Of a stretch of DNA of 11,091 bases, positions 1 to 6,802 are shown piece by piece (position 1 is the first letter of the stretch; every line of letters starts with the position of its first letter). The notes beneath the pieces were generated by a model. The model saw only the letters and a program-made list of their open reading frames with translations, did not search any database and had not been told where the DNA came from. Position numbers and translations under genes: made by a program. The stretch is from Bacteroidales bacterium (GTDB lineage Bacteria > Bacteroidota > Bacteroidia > Bacteroidales > UBA7960), in the NCBI GenBank assembly GCA_007132825.1, contig SLNX01000066.1, positions 1 to 11,091 on the forward strand, written 5' to 3'.

Positions 1-102
1 ACCTTTGTCCATTACCATTGTGACTCCATTTGATCTGGGTTTTTGTGTTCTCTCCGGCAATAAAGGAAGCATGTCTTATTCATTTTACGATGGAATCTGC
101 AA

Positions 103-1491
103 TTAAACACTGAGGTTTTCCAATGCATCCATGAAGTGATTGTTTTCTTTTAGTTTTGGAAAGCGTTTTATTAGGACGTCAAGCCCCTGATCATCTTGGG
201 CAAAAGCCTCTTCGAGACAAACCCTGCCCTGATCAGGCTTTTCCCCGAGAAAAAGAATGGCTGCCATGGCATACAGAATGGTGGTCTGGCCGGGATGCAA
301 CTCCATTGCATTACTCAGTATGTTTTTGGCATGTCCAAAATCTTTCATACCAGCAAGCGCTTCAGCATATTCAAGCCATGTCTCCTCATCGGCTGGATCT
401 TTTGCCAGTGCTGTTTCATATGTTTGCTTTGCATTGTCAAAATCATTCAAAAGGAAATAGGTATTCGCCAGCAAACAGAGATAGCTGATGTTTTCAGAAT
501 CCAGAGTAAGGCCATGTTTTAGGAACTTCAACGCTTTTTTTAAATTGCCAAGTTCAATTTCGCAAACCCCGATGCCGATCCAGGCATCGGCCATTTGTGG
601 ATCTAACTTGGAACATCTTGTATAGAAAGAAATGGCCTTGTGGTAGTCTTCAAGCTTTTCGTGGCATTCTCCGATATAATAAAGCTTCATCGCGTCGGTG
701 TCTCCTTCAGACATGGACGCCTCATAGGCGCCTATCGCTTCCTGATGTCTGTCGAGTAAGCTCAGTGCATAGCCTTTGTGAAACCAGGAATGTTCATGTT
801 CATTATCAATTGCGATCGAAAATTCCAGCGCCTCCAGTGCCTTTTCATACAAACCGGCATTGATATAGGAAACCCCCAAATTAAACCAGGCTTCTGTACT
901 GTATGGGTTTCTGTCAATCAACTTTTGGAAAAAAGTGATCCCTTCTTCTGTCAGAGACAGGAGATCAAAACAATAGGCGGCTTCGTAAATAGCGAGGTCA
1001 TTATCAGGATTCACCTTTAACGCTTTCTCCAGATACTCAAGTGTTTTGTCAAAGTTCCCCAGGTTCTCGTATTCTATGGCAATATTGCAATAGACGTAAT
1101 CCGGATCATCAGCGCCTGAAACTGCCTTATTATACTCCTCAATGGCTTTCTGATAATTCTGCATCTGAGAGTAAATGGCGCCCCTGGTAAGATATACGTC
1201 ATAATTTGTCGGTTCCAGGCGCTCTACATTTGCCAGCAAGCTTAAAGCATCGTATTCCTGATTAAAAGTAGCCAATAGCTGGGCTTGTTTCAGCATCAGA
1301 GGAACAGAACCGGAGTGTAAGGCAACGGCATAGGATGTTACATCAAAAGCCTCCTTGTATTGGCCTCTGATAACATAATGATCAATGACCTCCTCAAAGT
1401 CGTCGACATCGAAATAGACAGCGTCGTTAGCCTGGGCCATCTCCTCATATTTCGTTACCTGCCACGGTGTATGTTTGTTAAGCTCTTCCAT
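103..1491 (-). CDS. Cytosolic tetratricopeptide-repeat (TPR) protein of unknown function
   Basis: 462 aa, made almost entirely of helical TPR units. About ten can be followed from residue ~40 to ~440, with recognisable cores such as AIEEYNKAV, ALEFSIAI, AISFYTRCSKLDP and AKQTYETALAKDPAD, each opening with the usual W/Y-x-x-L/I-G-x-x-Y pattern (AWFNLGVSYINAGLYEKALE). The N-terminus (MEELNKHTPWQVTKYEEMAQ) has no signal peptide, lipobox or membrane segment, so it should act in the cytosol as a protein-binding scaffold. The chain is acidic (many D/E), especially residues 18-37. No catalytic domain is fused to it. It is divergent from ffh and has its own -7 element about 70 bp upstream of the ATG. 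I know similar 450-470 aa TPR proteins to be widespread in Bacteroidota, but know of no assigned role. The gene call is secure; function is open. Confidence 0.9.
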   Translation of the reverse strand: MEELNKHTPWQVTKYEEMAQANDAVYFDVDDFEEVIDHYVIRGQYKEAFDVTSYAVALHSGSVPLMLKQAQLLATFNQEYDALSLLANVERLEPTNYDVYLTRGAIYSQMQNYQKAIEEYNKAVSGADDPDYVYCNIAIEYENLGNFDKTLEYLEKALKVNPDNDLAIYEAAYCFDLLSLTEEGITFFQKLIDRNPYSTEAWFNLGVSYINAGLYEKALEALEFSIAIDNEHEHSWFHKGYALSLLDRHQEAIGAYEASMSEGDTDAMKLYYIGECHEKLEDYHKAISFYTRCSKLDPQMADAWIGIGVCEIELGNLKKALKFLKHGLTLDSENISYLCLLANTYFLLNDFDNAKQTYETALAKDPADEETWLEYAEALAGMKDFGHAKNILSNAMELHPGQTTILYAMAAILFLGEKPDQGRVCLEEAFAQDDQGLDVLIKRFPKLKENNHFMDALENLSV

Positions 1492-1561
1492 TTGGATTGG
1501 TCCGATTAATAGACTCTTCGCAAGGTCTGTTGCTCCCTCTTCCGAAGACTTTATGTCACTG

Positions 1562-1569
1562 CAAAGGTA
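1562..1569 (-). promoter_or_regulatory. -7 promoter element for the TPR gene
   Basis: Read on the minus strand this is TACCTTTG, a full match to the Bacteroidota -7 consensus TAnnTTTG. It would start transcription near 1556 and leave a leader of about 65 nt before the ATG at 1491. No clear -33 TTTG is found at the usual ~20 nt spacing, so the call rests on the -7 match and its position. Confidence 0.5.
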
Positions 1570-1606
1570 GCAAAAAACATTACATGGGTTCGTAACTCAA
1601 ACACCA

Positions 1607-1615
1607 TTATTCACA
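1607..1615 (+). promoter_or_regulatory. Single DnaA-box-like 9-mer
   Basis: TTATTCACA fits the E. coli DnaA-box consensus TTATnCACA exactly. It is alone in the TPR/ffh divergent spacer. I see no box cluster, AT-rich unwinding repeats or dnaA gene, so this is not evidence of an origin. It may be a regulatory or titrating site, or chance in AT-rich DNA. Confidence 0.25.
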
Positions 1616-1668
1616 TAAAAATAATATCTATTTTCCGATTGTCATGATTCTGGTAAAAAAACTTATTA

Positions 1669-1694
1669 AATGTTTTCAACAACATTAAAACATT
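1669..1694. repeat. 8-bp inverted repeat in the ffh/TPR divergent spacer
   Basis: Perfect arms AATGTTTT (1669-1676) and AAAACATT (1687-1694) are separated by 10 bp. The arm centres are 18 bp apart, close to two DNA turns, which is the geometry of a dimeric regulator's operator. It lies about 50 bp upstream of the ffh -7 element. It is AT-rich, so chance is possible, and no regulator is identified. Confidence 0.35.
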
Positions 1695-1743
1695 AACTAT
1701 GAGTTGCTAATACAGTTTCTGCGGCAGATTGGGGAATAAAATG

Positions 1744-1751
1744 TAATTTTG
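1744..1751 (+). promoter_or_regulatory. -7 promoter element for ffh and the downstream operon
   Basis: TAATTTTG matches the Bacteroidota TAnnTTTG element exactly. The -33 side is weak (TTTCTG at 1716-1721). Transcription would begin around 1756-1758, giving a leader of about 16 nt before the ATG at 1773. The element covers the in-frame TTG at 1749, which therefore cannot be the start codon if this promoter is used. Confidence 0.6.
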
Positions 1752-1772
1752 CATAAAAATTATATCACACCT

Positions 1773-3110
1773 ATGTTTGAAAACCTGAACGATAGATTAG
1801 AAAAAGCCTTTAAAGTAATAAAGGGCCAGGGGCATATTTCAGAGATCAATGTCGCGGAGTCTTTGAAGGATGTAAGGCGGGCACTGATCGATGCAGACGT
1901 CAACTATAAGATTGCAAAGAACTTTACTGAAAGGGTTAAGGAGAAAGCGCTTGGGCGGGATGTGCTTAGGGCGGTTTCACCCGGCCAGCTGATGGTGAAG
2001 ATTGTGCACGAGGAGCTTTCTGAACTGATGGGTTCAACTCATGAGGAGCTTAACCTGAAAGGAAGTCCGGCCATATTGCTGATAGCCGGTTTGCAGGGTA
2101 GTGGAAAAACAACCTTTTCGGCAAAACTCGCCAACTTCCTGAAAAAGAAAAAAGGGAAAAAGGTTTTGCTTGTTGCCTGTGATGTTTATCGGCCTGCAGC
2201 CATTGAGCAGCTCAAGGTGCTTGGAGAACAGATCGATGTGGAGGTGTTTACTGAGGAGGGTGTTCAGGATCCGCCTGGAATAGCTAAACGGGCTGTAAGA
2301 CACGCTGGCACAATGGGACATCAGGTTGTAATTGTGGATACCGCCGGTCGTCTTGCCATTGATCAGCAGATGATGGATGAGATATCAACCCTTAAAAAGA
2401 CCCTGAACCCACAGGAAACCCTCTTTGTTGTGGATGCCATGACAGGTCAGGATGCCGTTAATACTGCCAAGGCCTTTAATGAGCGCCTTGATTATGAAGG
2501 GGTGGTACTTACCAAACTCGACGGTGATACACGTGGTGGTGCTGCACTGACCATCAGGGCGGTTGTTGAAAAACCCATCAAGTTTGTAGGTATCGGCGAG
2601 AAAATGGATGCCATTGATGTGTTTCATCCGCGCAGGATGGCCGACAGGATACTGGGGATGGGGGATATCGTTTCCCTTGTGGAAAAGGCCCAGGAGCAAT
2701 TTGATGAGGAGGAAGCCATCAAACTTCAAAAAAAGATTGCAAAAAACCAGTTTAACTTCAATGACTTTCTCTCGCAGCTTCAGCAGATCAAGAAGATGGG
2801 CAATGTAAAGGACCTGATGGGGATGATACCGGGAATGGGCAAGGCCATTAAGGATGTAGACCTTGAAGATGATGCTTTCAAAAGCATTGAGGCGATCATT
2901 CATTCCATGACACCGATTGAGCGGGAGAATCCTGCAATTATCAACGGCAGCAGACGTAAACGGATTGCCAAAGGAGCCGGAACCGATATACAGGAAGTCA
3001 ACAAGCTCATTAAACAATTTGGCGACACACGCAAAATGATGCGAATGATGTCTGGCGGAGGCAAAGGAAAGATGGCAAGCATGATGCGAAACCTTCAAAT
3101 GAAAAGATGA
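1773..3110 (+). CDS. ffh: Signal recognition particle GTPase Ffh (SRP54)
   Basis: 445 aa, the usual Ffh length. Ffh binds 4.5S/SRP RNA and the signal sequences of nascent membrane and secreted proteins, and docks with FtsY through paired GTPase domains. Order: N-domain four-helix bundle (1-~95), G domain (~96-295) and methionine-rich M domain (~300-437). Visible motifs: P-loop GLQGSGKTT (106-114), DTAGR (189-193), TKLDGD (247-252), and the SRP-RNA-binding helix SRRKRIAKGAG (393-403). The M-domain tail is rich in Met (MMRMMSGGGKG, MASMMRNLQM), as expected for the signal-peptide groove. I chose ATG 1773 over an in-frame TTG at 1749: the ATG gives the family N-terminus MFENLNDRLEKAF, while the TTG lies inside the -7 element. 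It heads an apparent operon, with folD 42 bp downstream. Confidence 0.98.
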   Translation: MFENLNDRLEKAFKVIKGQGHISEINVAESLKDVRRALIDADVNYKIAKNFTERVKEKALGRDVLRAVSPGQLMVKIVHEELSELMGSTHEELNLKGSPAILLIAGLQGSGKTTFSAKLANFLKKKKGKKVLLVACDVYRPAAIEQLKVLGEQIDVEVFTEEGVQDPPGIAKRAVRHAGTMGHQVVIVDTAGRLAIDQQMMDEISTLKKTLNPQETLFVVDAMTGQDAVNTAKAFNERLDYEGVVLTKLDGDTRGGAALTIRAVVEKPIKFVGIGEKMDAIDVFHPRRMADRILGMGDIVSLVEKAQEQFDEEEAIKLQKKIAKNQFNFNDFLSQLQQIKKMGNVKDLMGMIPGMGKAIKDVDLEDDAFKSIEAIIHSMTPIERENPAIINGSRRKRIAKGAGTDIQEVNKLIKQFGDTRKMMRMMSGGGKGKMASMMRNLQMKR

Positions 3111-3152
3111 TCTGAATCAAAATCTGAACAACTAAAAAACCAAACATACGAT

Positions 3153-4034
3153 ATGAAGCTCATTGATGGAAAAAAGATTTCAGCAGCAATTAAAGATGAA
3201 ATCGCAGCAGAAGTAAAAAGAATCAAGGACAACGACGGCAAAGTGCCTCATCTGGCAGCCATTCTGGTGGGGGAGGACCCGGCAAGCCAGACTTATGTTA
3301 ACAACAAGGCAAAAGCCTGCGAAAAGGTCGGTTTCGACTCGTCTACTTACCGTTTTCCCGCAGATGTATCAGAAAAAGAGTTGCTGGACGCCGTAACTTT
3401 TATCAATAATGATCCTGAAATTGACGGTTTGATTGTGCAGCTGCCCTTGCCGGATCATATCGACAACCAGAAAGTGATACAGCATATTTTGCCTGAAAAG
3501 GATGTGGATGGTTTTCATCCTGTAAATGTAGGCCGCATGACAATCGGATTGCCCTCATATGTTTCTGCAACACCTTATGGCATTATGGAACTTCTGATGC
3601 GCAGCCGTATTGAAACAAAAGGGAAAAATTGTGTCATACTTGGCCGCAGCAACATTGTAGGTAAACCCATGAGCTTACTGATGGCACGCAACGATGAACC
3701 GGGTAATGCAACCGTAACGGTATGCCACAGTAAAACACAAAACCTCGGTGAAATTACATCCAGAGCCGACATTCTTATTGTTGCCATCGGGCAACCGGAA
3801 TTCGTAACTGCCGACATGGTTAAAGAGGGTGCGGTAGTAATTGATGTTGGAATTCACCGGGTTCCTTCTTCCGAAACCAAATCGGGTTTTAAACTCATTG
3901 GAGATGTGCGCTTCGATGAAGTATCGAAGAAAGCATCCTTCATTACACCTGTACCTGGTGGGGTTGGTCCTATGACCATTGTGTCGTTGCTGATGAACAC
4001 CCTGAAGGCTTCTAAAAAAGAGATCTACGGCTAA
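3153..4034 (+). CDS. folD: Bifunctional methylenetetrahydrofolate dehydrogenase / methenyltetrahydrofolate cyclohydrolase FolD
   Basis: 293 aa, full length for the family. It oxidises 5,10-methylene-THF to 5,10-methenyl-THF with NADP and hydrolyses this to 10-formyl-THF for purine and formyl-Met synthesis. The active-site block TYVNNKAKACEKVG carries Tyr48 and the catalytic Lys52, in the place of Tyr52/Lys56 of the human enzyme. QLPLP (96-100) and KDVDGFHP (116-123) follow. The nucleotide-binding signature GRSNIVGKP is at 164-172 and the C-terminal PVPGGVGPMT at 266-275. The start ATG is the only sensible one and gives MKLIDGKKIS. No promoter motif is seen in the 42 bp after ffh, so co-transcription is likely. 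It supplies and draws on the same folate pool as ThyA and FolA at the other end of the window. Confidence 0.98.
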   Translation: MKLIDGKKISAAIKDEIAAEVKRIKDNDGKVPHLAAILVGEDPASQTYVNNKAKACEKVGFDSSTYRFPADVSEKELLDAVTFINNDPEIDGLIVQLPLPDHIDNQKVIQHILPEKDVDGFHPVNVGRMTIGLPSYVSATPYGIMELLMRSRIETKGKNCVILGRSNIVGKPMSLLMARNDEPGNATVTVCHSKTQNLGEITSRADILIVAIGQPEFVTADMVKEGAVVIDVGIHRVPSSETKSGFKLIGDVRFDEVSKKASFITPVPGGVGPMTIVSLLMNTLKASKKEIYG

Positions 4035-4058
4035 TTGAGTACGTATCGTCACATAAAT

Positions 4059-4691
4059 ATGACTGAAACCTCACAAAACCTGCTGAACAGCGGACTTTTG
4101 CTTCCTGTTATGGAGATGTTTTACTCTGTTCAGGGTGAGGGGTTTAATACAGGCAGACCTGCTGCCTTCGTTCGCATTGGCGGTTGTGATGTCGGATGTC
4201 ATTGGTGCGATGTTAAAGAGGCCTGGGATGCTTCATTGCACCCACTCACCAAAACGGAAGATGTCATTGATTATTTATCAGGGTTCCCTGCAAAAGCGGT
4301 TGTAATCACAGGGGGTGAACCTTTAAACTATAATTTGAAGCCGCTTTGTAAAGGGCTCAAAACCCGGGGTGTACAAATTTTCATCGAAACTTGCGGAGCC
4401 TACCCATTATCCGGGAGTTTTGACTGGATCTGCCTTTCTCCAAAACGTAATATGCACCCCCGTGCAGACATGTTACAAATGGCTGATGAGCTAAAAGTGA
4501 TTATTCATAAGGCTGAGGATCTGGATTGGGCTGCTCAGAATGCAGATCTTGTAAAGGAAAGCTGCCTGCTGTATCTGCAACCCGAATGGAGCAAATACAA
4601 TGAAATGCTTCCACAGATCGTTGAATATGTGAAACAGCATCCAAGGTGGATGATATCGCTGCAGGCACACAAATTCATGAATATCCCTTAA
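4059..4691 (+). CDS. queE: 7-carboxy-7-deazaguanine synthase QueE (radical SAM)
   Basis: 210 aa. QueE makes the 7-deazaguanine ring of queuosine/preQ0 from 6-carboxytetrahydropterin using S-adenosylmethionine and a [4Fe-4S] cluster. The cluster motif CxxxCxxC is present as Cys43, Cys47 and Cys50 (CDVGCHWCD), preceded by the family opening EMFYSVQGEG and followed by ITGGEPL (~83-89). The end SLQAHKFMNIP resembles the QueE C-terminus. I chose ATG 4059 (24 bp after folD) over an in-frame TTG at 4035 that abuts the folD stop. A later Met (in VMEMFYSVQGEG) is possible but would trim conserved sequence. No other queuosine gene (queC, queD, queF, tgt) is in the window, so its partners must lie elsewhere. 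The next gene starts 13 bp downstream. Confidence 0.94.
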   Translation: MTETSQNLLNSGLLLPVMEMFYSVQGEGFNTGRPAAFVRIGGCDVGCHWCDVKEAWDASLHPLTKTEDVIDYLSGFPAKAVVITGGEPLNYNLKPLCKGLKTRGVQIFIETCGAYPLSGSFDWICLSPKRNMHPRADMLQMADELKVIIHKAEDLDWAAQNADLVKESCLLYLQPEWSKYNEMLPQIVEYVKQHPRWMISLQAHKFMNIP

Positions 4692-4704
4692 AGCAATCTA
4701 TTAA

Positions 4705-6663
4705 ATGCGCGTATTTATCACTTTTCTTCTGTCGCTGCTAATGTTAACATCAGCGCCGTCTGCAACGCATGCACAACCTGATGAAGGCCTCACCAGCACC
4801 AACCGAAGAGCCAGAAGGGCCTATGGGCGTGCTGAAGAAGCCTGGCGTTTGTATGAAAAAACGGTTGCAGTAGCTGAACTGAAACAGGCATTGAGGCATG
4901 ACCCGGAGTTTCTTGAGGCCCATTTGCTGCTTGCAGAAATCTACTATCAGAATGAAGAATATACAATGAGTATTGGACCTTTGGAAAAGGTCATCAAGGT
5001 CGATGAAGGGTTTTTCCCAATGGCACGTTACTACCTGGCAAAGTCATACTTTTACACAGCAAATTATCGGGAGGCGCTGAACAGTTTTGATAAAATTGTT
5101 TTGGATGAAATATTAAGGGAAAGGTTTATCATTAGCAGCAAAACATATATTGAAAGCGCGAGGTTTGCGTTGCATGCATTGGAAAACCCTGTGCCTTATG
5201 AGCCTCAGAATCCCGGGCCCGGGATCAATAGCGAACATGCTGAATACAGTCCGGCACTGACGGCCGACGAGCAAACTTTAATCTTTACCAGGAAAAAGCC
5301 CCTGGAAGGACATTGGTCAGGAAGTGGTGATCATTACCGTGAAGATTTTTACATCAGTCATTTTCGTGATGGCCGGTGGCAGCAGGCCCTTAACCCCGGT
5401 CCACCGCTTAATACGGATGGAAATGAAGGAGCGCAGACAATCACTGCCGATGGGAGGCATCTGTATTTTACAGCATGCAATCGTCCGGATGGCTTTGGAC
5501 GGTGTGATATTTATTACGCTGAACGGATTGGCGACCGGTGGACAAAACCGGTAAATCTAGGAAGACCAGTCAACTCTACTGCGTGGGATTCCCAGCCATC
5601 GGTGTCTGCCGATGGCAAAACCCTCTATTTTACAAGCAGCAGGTCTGGAAATATTGGGACCACAGACATTTGGGAAACAACTATGAACAATGAAGGAAAC
5701 TGGAATGAACCAGTTAACCTTGGACCTTTGGTTAACACTCCGGGGCGCGAGGTGTCTCCTTTCATCCATCCGGACAATCAGACACTCTATTTTGCATCCG
5801 ACGGACATCCGGGTATGGGTGGTCTTGATATTTTTTTTAGCCGGCGTCAGGATGATGGCAGCTGGGGGGAGCCGGTAAATCTTGGTTATCCTGTTAACAC
5901 TCACCGTGATGAGTTTGCACTGATCGTGGGTGCTTCTGGTAAAAACGCCTGGTTTGCCTCCGAAAAAGAAGGGGGCTTTGGGAAAAGCGACCTTTACTTT
6001 TTTGAACTTTATGATGAAGCTCGCCCCAATCCCGTCAGCTATATGAAGGGTGTTGTTTTTGATGCGGAAACAAAATCCCCTCTTAAAGCAGATTTTGAAT
6101 TGACAGAACTGGAAAGTGGAACACCGATTGCAATGGCAGCTTCCGACCCAGTCGATGGTACTTTTCTTGTGGCAGTTCCGGTTGGAAAGGATCTGGCACT
6201 GCACGTCATAAAGAAGGACTATCTGTTTTTTTCTGAATTTTTTAGTTACGGAGAAGCACGTACCGCAGTTGAACCTTATGAACGAAATATTCCACTGCAA
6301 CCCATCGGTGAAGGATACCGTGTGGTGTTGCGTAATGTTTTTTTTGACACCGACAGTTATACCCTTCAACCATCATCTATGCCTGAGTTGGAAAGGCTGA
6401 GGGACCTGTTGAGGGAAAACCCCGGTTTGCAAATCGAGATTGGCGGACATACAGACAGTACAGGTTCTTTTGAGTACAACCTGGAATTGTCTGAAAAAAG
6501 AGCACAAAGTGTGTATAAGTACCTAACTGGAGAAGGTATTGCTTCAGAACGTCTGCATTATAAAGGCTATGCTGACACACAGCCAATAGATACCAACAAG
6601 ACCGAAGAAGGCCGTGCAAATAACAGGCGGACAGAGTTTCGTGTATTAAATCACAAGTACTGA
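4705..6663 (+). CDS. Exported TPR / five-blade PD40 / CRD / OmpA protein, PorE-like
   Basis: 652 aa. Order: Sec signal peptide (1-~23, MRVFITFLLSLLMLTS..ATHA, no lipobox Cys); TPR region (~38-155); five PD40 propeller blades, each with an [S/T]-x-[D/S]-[G/E/N]-x-x-[L/A]-x-F core near 188, 248, 302, 356 and 410 (period ~54 aa), linked by repeated PVNLGxPVN segments; a carboxypeptidase-regulatory-like beta domain (~445-530); and an OmpA-type peptidoglycan-binding domain (~540-650). The OmpA domain has Asp584 in GGHTDSTGS and Arg599 in LSEKRAQSV, 15 residues apart like the diaminopimelate-binding Asp/Arg pair of OmpA. This is the layout of PorE, the peptidoglycan-anchoring component of the type IX secretion system of Porphyromonas gingivalis. 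Unlike a lipoprotein it should be soluble in the periplasm. Bacteroidota carry several paralogues of this architecture, so orthology with PorE is an inference. It is the last gene of the ffh-folD-queE run. Confidence 0.88.
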   Translation: MRVFITFLLSLLMLTSAPSATHAQPDEGLTSTNRRARRAYGRAEEAWRLYEKTVAVAELKQALRHDPEFLEAHLLLAEIYYQNEEYTMSIGPLEKVIKVDEGFFPMARYYLAKSYFYTANYREALNSFDKIVLDEILRERFIISSKTYIESARFALHALENPVPYEPQNPGPGINSEHAEYSPALTADEQTLIFTRKKPLEGHWSGSGDHYREDFYISHFRDGRWQQALNPGPPLNTDGNEGAQTITADGRHLYFTACNRPDGFGRCDIYYAERIGDRWTKPVNLGRPVNSTAWDSQPSVSADGKTLYFTSSRSGNIGTTDIWETTMNNEGNWNEPVNLGPLVNTPGREVSPFIHPDNQTLYFASDGHPGMGGLDIFFSRRQDDGSWGEPVNLGYPVNTHRDEFALIVGASGKNAWFASEKEGGFGKSDLYFFELYDEARPNPVSYMKGVVFDAETKSPLKADFELTELESGTPIAMAASDPVDGTFLVAVPVGKDLALHVIKKDYLFFSEFFSYGEARTAVEPYERNIPLQPIGEGYRVVLRNVFFDTDSYTLQPSSMPELERLRDLLRENPGLQIEIGGHTDSTGSFEYNLELSEKRAQSVYKYLTGEGIASERLHYKGYADTQPIDTNKTEEGRANNRRTEFRVLNHKY

Positions 6664-6667
6664 GACA

Positions 6668-6697
6668 CTGTGAAAATGCATACAGCTTTTTCTTTTT
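6668..6697 (+). terminator. Weak candidate terminator after the PorE-like gene
   Basis: A 5-bp stem (CTGTG 6668-6672 with TACAG 6681-6685, one G-U pair) is followed by a T-rich run CTTTTTCTTTTTG. It sits 5 bp after the stop, where the ffh operon should end. The stem is short, so termination may be partial. Confidence 0.35.
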
Positions 6698-6725
6698 GTT
6701 ATTCTCCATAAACTTCCCGCTGGCA

Positions 6726-6758
6726 TTGGCATTTACCCATTGTTGATAATTATTTTTG
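6726..6758 (+). promoter_or_regulatory. Upstream dnaB promoter candidate (P1)
   Basis: TATTTTTG at 6751-6758 matches TAnnTTTG, with TTG at 6726-6728 placed 22 bp before it as a -33. The start would be near 6764, leaving a leader of about 39 nt before the dnaB ATG. Confidence 0.45.
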
Positions 6759-6767
6759 TTGAAATTG

Positions 6768-6798
6768 TTGTCAGCAGGGTAAGGAATGTGTACTTTTG
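6768..6798 (+). promoter_or_regulatory. Start-proximal dnaB promoter candidate (P2)
   Basis: TACTTTTG at 6791-6798 matches TAnnTTTG, with TTG at 6768-6770 placed 20 bp before it, the best -33/-7 pair in the window. Its predicted start falls at about 6802-6805, on top of the dnaB ATG at 6803, which would make the transcript leaderless. Confidence 0.5.
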
Positions 6799-6802
6799 GG
6801 CT

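Noticed and set aside
1607..1615. Replication origin suggested by a DnaA box next to housekeeping genes and dnaB
   Set aside because: Only one box, no cluster, and no dnaA, dnaN or AT-rich unwinding repeats.
1749..1772. TTG at 1749 as the ffh start codon
   Set aside because: It lies within the TAATTTTG promoter element, and the eight extra residues do not resemble the Ffh N-terminus.
2385..3098. 237-codon open frame antisense to ffh
   Set aside because: It mirrors the strongly conserved ffh G and M domains and shows no recognisable motif.
5557..6369. 270-codon open frame antisense to the PorE-like gene
   Set aside because: Its translation (Cys/Lys/Ile-rich, no domain pattern) looks like a shadow of the real gene; the sense frame is fully accounted for by known domains.
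6740..6802. TTG at 6740 as the dnaB start codon, adding 21 hydrophobic-rich residues
   Set aside because: The stretch overlaps two promoter-like elements, and DnaB is cytosolic with the family sequence starting at the ATG at 6803.
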